Shown here: in pieces, positions 7,819 to 16,021 of the stretch
How the letters are laid out: every line of letters begins with the position of its first letter
Position numbering within the stretch: the stretch's first letter is position 1
Origin: Chlamydiota bacterium
Lineage (GTDB): Bacteria > Chlamydiota > Chlamydiia > Chlamydiales > Parachlamydiaceae
Reading direction: 5' to 3'
Length of the DNA: 36,515 nt
NCBI GenBank assembly: GCA_013287905.1
Contig: JABDCW010000016.1
Span: forward strand, 1 to 36,515
The notes under the pieces: generated by a model
The model's database searches: none
What the model was told of the DNA's origin: nothing
Seen by the model: the letters and a program-made list of their open reading frames with translations, nothing else
Made by a program: the position numbers and the translations under genes

Positions 7819-9198
7819 ATGAAATTTATCCATGACGCCTATCAACCAGATGAAACAATAGCTGCTGTCGCCACCGCGCCTGGCGAAGGAGGAGTTGCCA
7901 TCATCCGGATCTGCGGCAAACAAGCCTTAAAGGTCGCACAAAAGGTATTTTCCGGCAGCATCTCCAGTTATAAAACCCATACGGTCCATTATGGTAATAT
8001 TGTCAATATCCATGGGCAGCATATCGATGATGTCTTATTGATCCCCATGTTAGCTCCCAGGTCCTATACAGGGGAAGATACAATTGAGATCCATTGTCAC
8101 GGAGGAAATTTAATCACGAGGCGCGTACTTGACGCTGTTCTTACCGCAGGAGCGCGCCAGGCCCGTCCCGGTGAATTCACCTTTAAAGCCTTTATGAACG
8201 GGCGGATCGACTTAAGTCAGGCAGAAGCAGTCCAGGAATTGATCTCGGCAAAAAATGAAAGGGCGCTCGATGCTGCGGAAAAACAACTGCAGGGAAATCT
8301 GTCGAAAAAAATCCTTTCATTTCAAAACAAACTCACCCACATTGGCGCCATTTTAGAAGCCTTTGTCGATTTCCCGGAGGAAGGGTTGGAATTTGCAAGT
8401 GTAAGCGATGTTTGCAAAGACCTAAAAAATCTGACGGATGAAATGCAAGCTCTTGCAGATACCTTCCATGACGGCAAGATCGTTCACGATGGCATTTCTT
8501 TGTGTCTTGCCGGTGCGCCAAATGTGGGCAAGTCCTCCATCATGAATGCCCTTCTCGATAAAGACCGCGCCATCGTATCGCCAATTGCAGGAACGACGCG
8601 CGATGTCCTTGAAGATTATTTGCGCTTAAATGGACTCAACATTAAACTCATGGACACAGCCGGGATCAGAACGACAAATGAAGAGATCGAACAAGAAGGG
8701 ATCAGACGATCTGAGATGGCTATGTCTTCTGCAGATATCATCCTCTTAGTGTTGGATGCTGCTAAAGGACTCGATCAGCTGGACCTGCACTTAATTGACA
8801 GACTGCCTCCGGAAAAAACTGTAGCGATATGGAATAAGATGGACTTAAAAGGGGTTGGTCCATTGCCTACGCTTTCTACCCCGCATGTTGTCAAATTATC
8901 AGCACTGGAAAAAACCGGTTTCGATGGTTTACGGCAGACGATTGATGCTGTGGTCTGGAAAAATGGTCCGCCTGACCGCGATGAAACTCTCATCACCAAT
9001 GTCCGGCATAAAGAAGCTTTGCTGAAATGCATTGATTCTTGTCTTCTGCTTAACCATGGACTAACCTCCGATGTTTCTCCGGAATTTTTAAGCCTGGATA
9101 TGCGGCATGCCTTACAGTCGCTCGGATCGATTTTAGGGACAGATATTACAGAGGACATTCTGTCAGCAATATTTTCTAAATTCTGCATTGGAAAATAA
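7819..9198 (+). CDS. mnmE: tRNA modification GTPase MnmE
   Basis: A 459-residue protein with complete MnmE layout. With MnmG it makes the cmnm5U-type modification at the tRNA wobble uridine. The N-terminal tetrahydrofolate-binding domain starts TIAAVATAPGEGGVAIIR. The G domain (about 217-375) has GAPNVGKSS, the GTTRD loop, DTAGIR and NKMD. The C-terminus is CIGK, the conserved C-x-GK ending with the catalytic Cys. No strong RBS precedes the ATG. It is convergent with the repeat protein at 9349, with a long hairpin between them. Confidence 0.97.
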   Translation: MKFIHDAYQPDETIAAVATAPGEGGVAIIRICGKQALKVAQKVFSGSISSYKTHTVHYGNIVNIHGQHIDDVLLIPMLAPRSYTGEDTIEIHCHGGNLITRRVLDAVLTAGARQARPGEFTFKAFMNGRIDLSQAEAVQELISAKNERALDAAEKQLQGNLSKKILSFQNKLTHIGAILEAFVDFPEEGLEFASVSDVCKDLKNLTDEMQALADTFHDGKIVHDGISLCLAGAPNVGKSSIMNALLDKDRAIVSPIAGTTRDVLEDYLRLNGLNIKLMDTAGIRTTNEEIEQEGIRRSEMAMSSADIILLVLDAAKGLDQLDLHLIDRLPPEKTVAIWNKMDLKGVGPLPTLSTPHVVKLSALEKTGFDGLRQTIDAVVWKNGPPDRDETLITNVRHKEALLKCIDSCLLLNHGLTSDVSPEFLSLDMRHALQSLGSILGTDITEDILSAIFSKFCIGK

Positions 9199-9221
9199 AC
9201 GACAATAAGGACAATAAAATC

Positions 9222-9324
9222 AAAGACAATAAAGACAATAAGGACACCAATTGAGGACCTTAACGACTAGTCATTAACGTCGTTTTTGTCCTCAATTGGT
9301 GTCCTTATTGTCTTTATTGTCCTT
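9222..9324. repeat. 37-bp hairpin of GACAATAA units between convergent genes
   Basis: Arms 9222-9258 and 9288-9324 are complementary over 37 bp with one mismatch. They are built of GACAATAA-type units and end in a CACCAATTGAGGAC block. Inner bases AACGAC and GTCGTT extend the stem toward a small loop. The element lies between the ends of mnmE (+) and the repeat protein (-). A run of five T follows the inner stem. It probably serves as a two-way terminator. Confidence 0.85.
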
Positions 9325-9348
9325 AAGCTCTGGTGTTCCTATTGCCCT

Positions 9349-10767
9349 TTAGCTTTTGGCTACGAGCAGTTTTTCACTTTTATTGGCGACAGAACTTTTG
9401 GAAGAAACTTTGTCAGGGGACGCTTGTTTCTCGGCGCTTACTGCAGAAGTTTTTCCAGCAGGCGCTTGTTTCTCGGAGCCTGAAGCTTTTTCAGGTGTCT
9501 GCAATTGCTTTTTATCCTTCTCAAACTGCTGTTCAACAGTTTTTTCAAACTGCACTGCATCCTTTTTAAGCTGCGATGCACCCTTTTCAACCTGCTGTTC
9601 AACACTCTTTCCAACTTGCACTATATCCTTTTCAAGTTGCACTGCACCCTTTTCAAGCTGCTGTTCAACACTCTTTCCCACTTGCACTATATCCTTTTCA
9701 AGTTGCACTGCACCTTTTTCAAGCTGTTGTTCAACCTTCTTTCCAAGTTGTACTACACCATTCTCAAGACTCCCTATAACACATTTTTCCAGTTTCTCTT
9801 TGGTCTGCTGCAGCAGGAGTTTTTTATTCGCCATATTGGCTATTATGTCTTTCCCTATCTCATCCACTTGTGCAAGAGTTAAGGCGGAAAAAAACTTAGG
9901 ATTATACTTTGGATCGACATGTCCATCCAAGCATGTTTTTGCCATCGATCCAATAGCTCTGACAAGATCGTCTTTTCCATCTTTCATCGCTTTTTTGACG
10001 TCTTCTTTGTCCTTGTCTTTACTTATTGTTTCTAAGTTATCCAACTCTTTAAACGCCCCACTCACGGCTTTTTTCCAATTTGTCTTGTTTTCAGCCCTTT
10101 TACCTCGTTCAAGCCAATGTAATTTGGCTTTCTCTGTTTCCAATTCCTTAAATTTTTCTCTGTGCGTCAAGAGTCTACCCACACTTTTTTCTCTCACATC
10201 CTCTTTTTGTTGATATTGCTTCATTGCCTCTTTTACCCGCGCACACAAAGGCTCGATCTTTGCAGTGAATGTATCGATTTCAGCCATTTCCCTGGCGAGT
10301 TCTTCAGGCTTTGGCTGCCCAGTTTTCCCTGTAATAAAAGGAGTTTGCGGCGCTCCTGGAGGTGCCTTTTTTGGATCGGGAGTCCCTGGAGGCAATGCGC
10401 TTGATGCGTTAGATGAATCAGATGCGCTTGATGCAACTGACGCACTATCTTTACCTTTATCACTACCTTTTTTTGCCTCTTCAAATTTCTCTAAGGCGGC
10501 ATTAAATTTAAGTTTTGATTTAGGCTGAAATAAAAATTGCACAAACAACCGAAACTCAATGAAAAATGCGTGTACTTTTGCAATTATTGATGTTTCATTT
10601 GAAGCTTTCTCTACTTTGACCACTCTGGCCTTGTTTTGTTTATCGATCCATTGCCCCTGCTCATTACAGGTCAGCTTATCGTATCCGCTTTTGATAAATG
10701 CATCGATATTATTTCGTATTTGCTCGTTATAAAGATACGAGCGTTTTGAATAAACTTCTGTAACCAT
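9349..10767 (-). CDS. Hypothetical protein with 22-residue amphipathic repeats
   Basis: A 472-residue protein starting at an ATG with GAGGG six bases upstream. Residues 1-80 are mixed. A Ser-rich and Pro-rich linker covers about 105-150. A charged helical region follows, then tandem 22-residue units (about 340-425) of the form VEQQLEKGAVQLEKDIVQVG. These are two 11-residue turns each, as in amphipathic or coiled-coil surfaces. The tail is Lys/Ser-rich and low in complexity. No signal peptide is seen. No family is recognised. The repeats, linker and basic tail resemble secreted chlamydial effectors, but this is inference only. It lies downstream of brnQ on the same strand with 91 bp between. 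Confidence 0.7.
   Translation of the reverse strand: MVTEVYSKRSYLYNEQIRNNIDAFIKSGYDKLTCNEQGQWIDKQNKARVVKVEKASNETSIIAKVHAFFIEFRLFVQFLFQPKSKLKFNAALEKFEEAKKGSDKGKDSASVASSASDSSNASSALPPGTPDPKKAPPGAPQTPFITGKTGQPKPEELAREMAEIDTFTAKIEPLCARVKEAMKQYQQKEDVREKSVGRLLTHREKFKELETEKAKLHWLERGKRAENKTNWKKAVSGAFKELDNLETISKDKDKEDVKKAMKDGKDDLVRAIGSMAKTCLDGHVDPKYNPKFFSALTLAQVDEIGKDIIANMANKKLLLQQTKEKLEKCVIGSLENGVVQLGKKVEQQLEKGAVQLEKDIVQVGKSVEQQLEKGAVQLEKDIVQVGKSVEQQVEKGASQLKKDAVQFEKTVEQQFEKDKKQLQTPEKASGSEKQAPAGKTSAVSAEKQASPDKVSSKSSVANKSEKLLVAKS
9550..9780 (-). repeat. 66-bp in-frame tandem repeats inside the 472-aa gene
   Basis: Two adjacent copies with a 66-bp period (for example, the motif at 9615 recurs at 9681) are nearly identical, and diverged units flank them. 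They encode the 22-residue protein repeats. Near-identity of the two central copies suggests recent duplication, so copy number may vary between strains. Confidence 0.85.
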
Positions 10768-10858
10768 AAAAAACCCTCTTTATTGTTTTTAACCCAAGCC
10801 GATCGTATCATTTACGATCTTAAACCACCAACACAAATTAATTATATTTTAGAAAAAT

Positions 10859-12016
10859 TTAAACAAAGCATAGTTTAGCTGCAAGTGTCAGGGTAAAGGG
10901 CCAATGCGAAGAAGATTTCACCCCTAAAAGTTTGCCGGCAATATTAACTATTGTTAACACAATTAAAGCGGGATAGACTGCTTCAAGCACCGGACCTAAA
11001 AACTTGGCAATAGCGGCAAAATCAAAAGTCGACACGACAAAGCCTATGCCCAAAGTACAGGCCAGGGCTTGCCTGTTTCCTAATTTATCGGATACTTCCG
11101 CACGCAAAAAATCGGCAAAAAGACTGGTCAATACAATAGCCGTTGTCAGGCATGCAAACAACACAGCCAGAGCAACGCATGGGGCTGCCACCTTCCCAAG
11201 AGAGGCAAGGGCTATTTCTCCCAGCATTTCCTGAGGCGGTGTTTCGGCCAATAAAGGAGAATACATCCACCCAAGCAACACTAATGCTAAATACACTGCA
11301 GACAAGATACCCGCACCGATCAGCGATGCTTTGTAAAAGTGATTTAAAAGATGATCGGTTCCGTTATCTACAGGTAGTTGACTTGCAAGCAGTTTATTGG
11401 TAAGGTATTTTATGATAAATTGCGAAAAGAAAAATGCGGCTAGCAAATCCATCATTTGATAACCTTGAAAAAAGCCATTGGTTAAGGCGCCAAGGCCGCT
11501 TAAAGCAGTCGTTTCAGGAAAAGACCCCTGGTTTAATCCATAAAAAGCAATGACAGCAATCGAAAGAAGCAAAAATGGAGTTAATACCGAACCTAAGGTC
11601 GTCACAATTTTATTCTTATTTGCAGCCAGAAAAAAAATGACCAGGCACATCACCATGCTTGAAAGCGGAAGCGATGCGTTGGGCAATACAAGCAATAAAG
11701 CCCCATGCGCAACAGTCAGACAGCGTGCAAGAACGCCAAACGGTCCCATCAAGCCAAGAGCCAAAAATGAAAAAACTAAAGTCCCTCTTTTTCCAAAGCA
11801 ACTGAAGAAATGATAAATATCTCCCTTATAAAGCATCATTCCCAATACCCCAAGGAAAGGAACGATCACCCCGGTTACTATAATTCCTAATGCAGCAAAA
11901 AGGTAATGCCCCTCGCTTTCCCTGCCGACAGCGATGGGAAAAACCAAATTCCCCGAACCAAAAAACATCGAAAACAAAGCAAACCCGGTACTGACAACCA
12001 ACCATTGATATTTCAT
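10859..12016 (-). CDS. brnQ: Branched-chain amino acid transporter BrnQ
   Basis: A polytopic membrane protein of 385 residues with about 12 hydrophobic segments. The N-terminal signature FGSGNLVFPIAVG matches the LIVCS/BrnQ family, cation-coupled importers of Ile, Leu and Val. The ATG at 12016 is chosen because GAGG lies at good spacing upstream and the family N-terminus begins there. An in-frame GTG at 12154 would read straight through the terminator hairpin and is rejected. The transcript begins near 12240 and carries a leader peptide (12136-12219) and an intrinsic terminator (12070-12107), so expression is probably controlled by Ile/Val attenuation. That fits a parasite that imports these amino acids. 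Confidence 0.93.
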   Translation of the reverse strand: MKYQWLVVSTGFALFSMFFGSGNLVFPIAVGRESEGHYLFAALGIIVTGVIVPFLGVLGMMLYKGDIYHFFSCFGKRGTLVFSFLALGLMGPFGVLARCLTVAHGALLLVLPNASLPLSSMVMCLVIFFLAANKNKIVTTLGSVLTPFLLLSIAVIAFYGLNQGSFPETTALSGLGALTNGFFQGYQMMDLLAAFFFSQFIIKYLTNKLLASQLPVDNGTDHLLNHFYKASLIGAGILSAVYLALVLLGWMYSPLLAETPPQEMLGEIALASLGKVAAPCVALAVLFACLTTAIVLTSLFADFLRAEVSDKLGNRQALACTLGIGFVVSTFDFAAIAKFLGPVLEAVYPALIVLTIVNIAGKLLGVKSSSHWPFTLTLAAKLCFV

Positions 12017-12069
12017 TTTTTCCTCTTTTTTTAATGTATATCTATCAATTTTTTTGAAAATTTGACGGC

Positions 12070-12107
12070 AAAAAAAAACCGCACCTTGAAAAGGTGCGGT
12101 TTTTTTA
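12070..12107 (-). terminator. Intrinsic terminator of the brnQ attenuator
   Basis: On the minus strand a 9-bp stem (CCGCACCTT and AAGGTGCGG) with a 3-nt loop is followed by nine U residues. The stem also has an A-run before it, so it can work in both directions. It lies upstream of brnQ rather than after a gene. Its 5' arm is also complementary to AGGTGCGG at 12149-12156 in the leader ORF, which allows a competing antiterminator. Confidence 0.88.
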
Positions 12108-12135
12108 AACCTTAGGACTTTTAAGCTAAATGCTT

Positions 12136-12219
12136 TTAAGACATAGGTCCGCACCTCGTTTTAACGTGGATAGCCACAATAATTCGGATGCTAATGGACT
12201 CTATGTGCATATTATGCAT
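12136..12219 (-). CDS. brnQ leader peptide, Ile/Val-rich (27 aa)
   Basis: An ATG at 12219 preceded by AGGAAAG at five bases opens a 27-codon frame ending in TAA. Ile is at residues 6, 9, 11, 13, 14 and 17 and Val at 15 and 19; there is no Leu. Codons 13-19 read IIVAIHV. Codons 22-24 (AGG TGC GGA) contain the antiterminator strand at 12149-12156. A small hairpin (GTGG, CCAC) lies within codons 15-18. A ribosome stalled at the Ile/Val cluster would leave this strand free to pair with the terminator's 5' arm. A ribosome reaching the stop codon would cover it. This is the classic layout of amino-acid attenuators such as E. coli ilvL. I know of no report of it in Chlamydiota. Confidence 0.8.
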   Translation of the reverse strand: MHNMHIESISIRIIVAIHVKTRCGPMS

Positions 12220-12246
12220 TTTACTTTCCTGTAAGTTAATAGTTGA

Positions 12247-12276
12247 AGTATATCACATGAGGTTATTCTTGTCCAA
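12247..12276 (-). promoter_or_regulatory. Promoter of the brnQ leader transcript
   Basis: A -35 TTGGAC (12271-12276), 18-bp spacer and -10 TATACT (12247-12252) on the minus strand. The expected start near 12240 lies about 20 bases before the leader ATG and its RBS. Confidence 0.7.
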
Positions 12277-12375
12277 GATTTATTTTTCAAACAATCTCTT
12301 ATAATGAAGATAGATGGGGGGAGCGGTTCAAGATTAAGATTAAGATTACACCGACATAAAATTGGATCCTAAGAA

Positions 12376-12559
12376 CAGGGCACAGGAAATTAGAACACTT
12401 TTTTAAAACTACAGAGGAAAAAAACAGGATAAGCAGGAGAGGCAGGATAAATTTTTAAGAAAATCCTGTCTATCCTGCTTATCCTGTTATTATTTCTCGC
12501 CTCTTTGTGTGCATTGCATTCTCTATGATTAAAAAAGTATTCTAATTTCCTGTGCCCTG
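12376..12559. repeat. Nested hairpin: 31-bp outer arms with CAGGGCAC ends, inner CAGGATAAG arms
   Basis: Outer arms 12376-12406 and 12529-12559 match over 31 bp with one mismatch and end in CAGGGCACAGGAAATTAG. Inside, 12423-12448 and 12461-12488 form inverted arms of CAGGATAAG-type units with two mismatches. The end sequence resembles that of the element at 23666-23825. It fills most of the space between the divergent brnQ leader promoter and the SNF transporter promoter. A short AAGATT triple repeat sits just before it, near 12331. Confidence 0.85.
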
Positions 12560-12579
12560 ATCCCTAAGAAAAACAAACC

Positions 12580-12608
12580 TTGAAAAAATAATCGGGAAAT
12601 GATAGTAT
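12580..12608 (+). promoter_or_regulatory. Promoter upstream of Leu-rich leader and SNF transporter
   Basis: TTGAAA (12580-12585), 17-bp spacer, TAGTAT (12603-12608). The expected transcription start lies near 12615, followed by AAGGAG at 12628-12633 and the small ORF at 12645. Confidence 0.7.
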
Positions 12609-12644
12609 CTTATTGTAAAACTAACATAAGGAGTTTATAAGAAA

Positions 12645-12764
12645 ATGTTTACGTGTAATTATGCAACGCCGCCCCGGCAACATATCCCTGCCACATCTTC
12701 AAACCATGTCGTCTTCTCCCTTTCTTCTTTGCTCCTTCTTTCTCTGTCCCTTCTAAGCTTATAA
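12645..12764 (+). CDS. Leu-rich small ORF, candidate leader peptide (39 aa)
   Basis: An ATG with AAGGAG eleven bases upstream, directly behind a good promoter, opens a 39-codon frame. The last 16 residues read FSLSSLLLLSLSLLSL, nine of them Leu, and then TAA. It ends about 100 bases before the SNF transporter start. An A+T-only hairpin followed by a T run (12808-12828) could be a weak terminator, but I see no convincing antiterminator as in brnQ. The Leu codons lie in a long pyrimidine tract, so composition alone could produce them. It may be an attenuator leader, a small membrane peptide or chance. Confidence 0.45.
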   Translation: MFTCNYATPPRQHIPATSSNHVVFSLSSLLLLSLSLLSL

Positions 12765-12867
12765 AAGCAAAAGTTCTTTTTTTCTTGTAGTTAACAGTAT
12801 TTACGTTAAATAAAAATTATTTTTTTTCACGGCTTCTCAAAGTTGCCATTTATTAGAGGTTTTTTTT

Positions 12868-14355
12868 ATGTCGAACAATCAAAGTATTCCTGACGCCGCC
12901 TGGAAGAGTCAGGCAGGATTTATCTGGTCATTAATCGGGTCCGCTGTCGGCTTTGCCAATATCTTAAGTTTTAGTGCGCAAGTGTACAAAAATGGGGGAG
13001 GGGCGTTTCTTATTCCCTACGGAATGGCTCTCTTTATCTTAGGGATCCCCCTCTTAATTTTAGAAGGGATTATTGGCTACAGCATGAAATCTCCCCTGGT
13101 TACAGCTTACGGAAACGTGTGGGGAAGGTTTGGAAAAACATTAGGATGGCTTGCAGTGATCGCCTGTTTGTCTATTGGAGGATTTTATGTTGTACTTACC
13201 GGATATTCGGTGGCCTACACCTATTTTTCGGCTGTAAACGCAATCCCTCACGATTCAAAAGGCTTTTTTGTGGATTTATTTCTTAAGACAACGTCAGATA
13301 TCACAGACTTTGGCCAGCTGTCTATCCCTGTTTTTGTTTCAACTATAGTTGTCGCCGCAATTGCCTGGTTTGTATTGGCACGCAATGTCAAGGATGGTAT
13401 TGAACGGGTCTGTTCCATCTTCATGCCTATGCTTGCCATCATCATGACAATTTTTGCGATTATCGTCTCCATCCTTCCGGGAGGAATCGATGGCTGGTTT
13501 TATTACCTGAAACCCGATTTCGCGAAATTATCCGACCCTTCTCTTTGGCGCGATGTCTTTGGACAGCTGTTTTTCAGCTTATCTTTAGGTTTAGGGATCA
13601 TCGTAGGATATTCCCGGCATACCGGGAAGACAATCAATATCCCCAAAGCGATGATGTATGTTGCCCTTGGCGATTTTGCCGTCTCTTTTATATCGGGAGC
13701 TGCGATTTTTGGCTGTCTCGCGCATATCAGCCATATGCAATCCATTCCATTCGACTCCATCTTGTCAACAGATTCTACATTTGAGATCGGATTTATCGTA
13801 TTTCCGCAAATATTTACATTTTTTGGGCCGATTGTCGGACCTGTCATCGGAGTCATATTTTTCTTTTGCCTGTTTATTGCCGGGATTACCGGTGTTTTTT
13901 CTATTATTGAAAGCATTGCAGGTAATATTGAAATCGAATTTCAACTGTCGCGCAAAAAAGCTGTTTCCTTAACCACTTTGGCGATGACAGGGCTCGCAAG
14001 TCTATTCTGTATGGGAAATGCCTCCCACCTGATCGACGCATTGGTCCCCATGGTCATGGGGACCAATATGTTAATCGGCGCTTTGGCCCTGATCGTTGTT
14101 TTTCAATATGCCTCTATTGAAGTCAAGACTCACCCGGTTTGGACAAAGGGCAACCGGTTACATATACACACGTTTTTCCTGAAAATAGTTGCCCCTGTCT
14201 TATTAATTGCCATTTTGTCCGGAAATCTTTTTCAGGAGTTTCAATCTTTTGATATACAGAAGAGCGTGCGCTGGACCTGGTTTATTTTAGCATTATGCGT
14301 AAGCGGCGTACTTACCCGTTATTCCCGAAAAGACAAGTCTCTTGCAAAAGATTAA
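12868..14355 (+). CDS. Sodium-dependent transporter of the SNF/NSS family
   Basis: A 495-residue polytopic protein with 11-12 hydrophobic segments. The N-terminal helix GFIWSLIGSAVGFANILSF is the TM1 signature of neurotransmitter:sodium symporters (the SAVGxxNxxRFP region). PYGMALFILGIPLLILE follows as TM2, and GIIVGYSR is the conserved later motif. Bacterial members (LeuT, MhsT, TnaT) carry hydrophobic amino acids with sodium. The usual RFP after TM1 is replaced, so substrate range is uncertain. A promoter and Leu-rich leader ORF lie upstream. It ends 11 bp from the convergent ABC permease gene. Residues after 440 form a short extra hydrophobic tail. Confidence 0.9.
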   Translation: MSNNQSIPDAAWKSQAGFIWSLIGSAVGFANILSFSAQVYKNGGGAFLIPYGMALFILGIPLLILEGIIGYSMKSPLVTAYGNVWGRFGKTLGWLAVIACLSIGGFYVVLTGYSVAYTYFSAVNAIPHDSKGFFVDLFLKTTSDITDFGQLSIPVFVSTIVVAAIAWFVLARNVKDGIERVCSIFMPMLAIIMTIFAIIVSILPGGIDGWFYYLKPDFAKLSDPSLWRDVFGQLFFSLSLGLGIIVGYSRHTGKTINIPKAMMYVALGDFAVSFISGAAIFGCLAHISHMQSIPFDSILSTDSTFEIGFIVFPQIFTFFGPIVGPVIGVIFFFCLFIAGITGVFSIIESIAGNIEIEFQLSRKKAVSLTTLAMTGLASLFCMGNASHLIDALVPMVMGTNMLIGALALIVVFQYASIEVKTHPVWTKGNRLHIHTFFLKIVAPVLLIAILSGNLFQEFQSFDIQKSVRWTWFILALCVSGVLTRYSRKDKSLAKD

Positions 14356-14366
14356 AAGAAAGAACG

Positions 14367-15179
14367 CTAATAAAGGATTTTAGGATATGTCCTTGCGGCA
14401 ATTGCCACAAGGACAATTAAAAAGACAAAGCAAACGGAAAAATCGGTAAAGAGGTCGATTGGAGTTGCGCTGCCTGTGATCATAAAATTGCGCAAAGCGT
14501 TGACCTGATATGACAAGGGATTTAACATAGAAACGATCTGCAGCCATCTTGGCATCATATCGATTGGATATAACGCATTGCTTGCAAAAAATAACGGCAT
14601 TGTCAACACCTGTCCAATTCCCATGAATCGCTGCCTTTTTTTTACGATTGCCGCCACAATCAATGAAAAGGTGGAAAAAATCGCGCCCCCAAGCATGACG
14701 ATGATGCAAATACCTATAAACGCCAGTAAATCGAAGCGAAGGTGGACTCCTAAACCAAAGGAAATGACATAGATAATAAATACTTGCGATATCCCTCTCA
14801 CCCCGGCAGCAAGAGCACGGCCAAGAACAAGCAGGCTTCTTGGGGCCGGGGAAACCAAAATCTTATGCAATGTTCCCATATCGCGTTCCCATATCAGAGA
14901 AATTCCAAAAAATATCGAAATAAACAAGATGCTTTGGGCCAAAATGCCTGGGGCTATAAAGTCAAGATAAGGCAAAGAACCGGTCGGGATCGCTCTTGCA
15001 TTAGCCATTGCCTGTCCAAAAATAAGCAGCCAAATGGCCGGCTGTATCATTCTTGTGAACAGCTCATAAGGGTCATGTCGTAACTTTCTTATGTCGGCTT
15101 CGACAATGGCAAAGAGCTGCCCCGACCTTTGGACCCATTTGTTAGAGATAAGAAATGGTGCTTCTTGTTTCTTTGACAT
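14367..15179 (-). CDS. ABC-2 type transporter permease
   Basis: About 270 residues with six hydrophobic segments and an ABC-2 permease pattern. An amphipathic start (LFAIVEADIRKLRHDPYEL) precedes TM1, and the conserved TM4-5 loop region MGIGQVLTMPLFFASNALYPI is clear. Such proteins export drugs, polysaccharides or lipids with a partner ATPase. The ATG at 15179 is preferred because GGAG lies upstream; it overlaps the ATPase gene by 38 bases. The frame is open to 15236, with another possible ATG at 15194. The partner ATPase is the gene at 15142. Substrate cannot be told. Confidence 0.88.
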   Translation of the reverse strand: MSKKQEAPFLISNKWVQRSGQLFAIVEADIRKLRHDPYELFTRMIQPAIWLLIFGQAMANARAIPTGSLPYLDFIAPGILAQSILFISIFFGISLIWERDMGTLHKILVSPAPRSLLVLGRALAAGVRGISQVFIIYVISFGLGVHLRFDLLAFIGICIIVMLGGAIFSTFSLIVAAIVKKRQRFMGIGQVLTMPLFFASNALYPIDMMPRWLQIVSMLNPLSYQVNALRNFMITGSATPIDLFTDFSVCFVFLIVLVAIAARTYPKILY

Positions 15180-15957
15180 TGCCAAAATCTCCATGTTCTT
15201 TAAGCGAACTGCCGGTATGAAAAATAAACACATCATCGAGAGTGGCCTTTGGCCCTAAAGCGACTTTTAAATTGCCTGGTGTATCCATGACAATGATCCT
15301 TCCCAGATGGATCAGAGCGACAAGATCGCAGAGGGTGTCTGCTTCTTCCATATCATGGGTCGTCATCAGGATCGTGACTTTCATCCGCTTATTTAACTCC
15401 TTAATGTGCTCCCAAAGCATTTTGCGTGCGGCAGGATCGAGTCCTACGCTCGGCTCATCCAAGAACAATACGATTGGCTTATGCACTAAGCTTTGCGCGA
15501 TCTCAAGGCGGCGGATCATTCCTCCCGAATAGCTGTTGACCAATTTATCCTTAAAATCGCGCACGTTCATAAAATCCAACGCTTCATCGATCTGCTTTTG
15601 CCTGTATTGCCGGGAAATTCCATACAATTTGGCCGACTGGAGCAAATTTTCATACCCGGTAAGTTCTCCATCGGCGGAAAGAAGCTGCGGAACATAACCG
15701 ATGCATTGGCGCACCTCTAATGGGTTTTGCGTGACGGAATACCCATTGATATAACACTCACCAGATGTGATGGGTAATAAGGTCGTCAACATTTTAATGA
15801 TCGTGCTTTTTCCGGCGCCGTTTGGTCCAATCAAGCCAAAGGTCATCCCCTTTTTAATTCCGAAGGTAATATGATCGACAGCCAGATATGTTCCATAATA
15901 ATGTTTAAGTTCAATCGCTTCGACAATATACTTGGGATCTCTTTTTGTATTCGACAT
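15142..15957 (-). CDS. ABC transporter ATP-binding protein (ABC-2 exporter type)
   Basis: A 271-residue ATPase with Walker A GPNGAGKST (about 43-51), signature YSGGM (about 142), Walker B VLFLDEPSVGLD and a switch His in TTHDMEEAD. The layout is that of CcmA/DrrA-type ATPases pairing with ABC-2 permeases. Its 3' end overlaps the permease gene at 14367-15179, so the two form a translationally coupled operon. An AT-rich tract with a TATAAT box just upstream (about 15988) may be its promoter. Confidence 0.95.
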   Translation of the reverse strand: MSNTKRDPKYIVEAIELKHYYGTYLAVDHITFGIKKGMTFGLIGPNGAGKSTIIKMLTTLLPITSGECYINGYSVTQNPLEVRQCIGYVPQLLSADGELTGYENLLQSAKLYGISRQYRQKQIDEALDFMNVRDFKDKLVNSYSGGMIRRLEIAQSLVHKPIVLFLDEPSVGLDPAARKMLWEHIKELNKRMKVTILMTTHDMEEADTLCDLVALIHLGRIIVMDTPGNLKVALGPKATLDDVFIFHTGSSLKEHGDFGNVKETRSTISYL

Positions 15958-16021
15958 CTATGTATTCTCTATAATTTAAATTTTATTATATCTAGCGAGG
16001 AGAAAACACAAAACTTCTTTT

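Noticed and set aside
9356-10213. 285-codon open frame on the + strand, rich in Ser, Cys and Phe
   Set aside because: It is antisense to the 22-residue repeat gene, which has an RBS and sensible composition; its openness follows from the repeat units.
10801-10819. Small hairpin GATCGT/ACGATC after brnQ, considered as a terminator
   Set aside because: Only six base pairs and no U-tract follow on the minus strand.
12017-12154. GTG-initiated N-terminal extension of brnQ
   Set aside because: It would translate through the terminator hairpin and adds residues unlike any BrnQ N-terminus; the ATG at 12016 has its own RBS.
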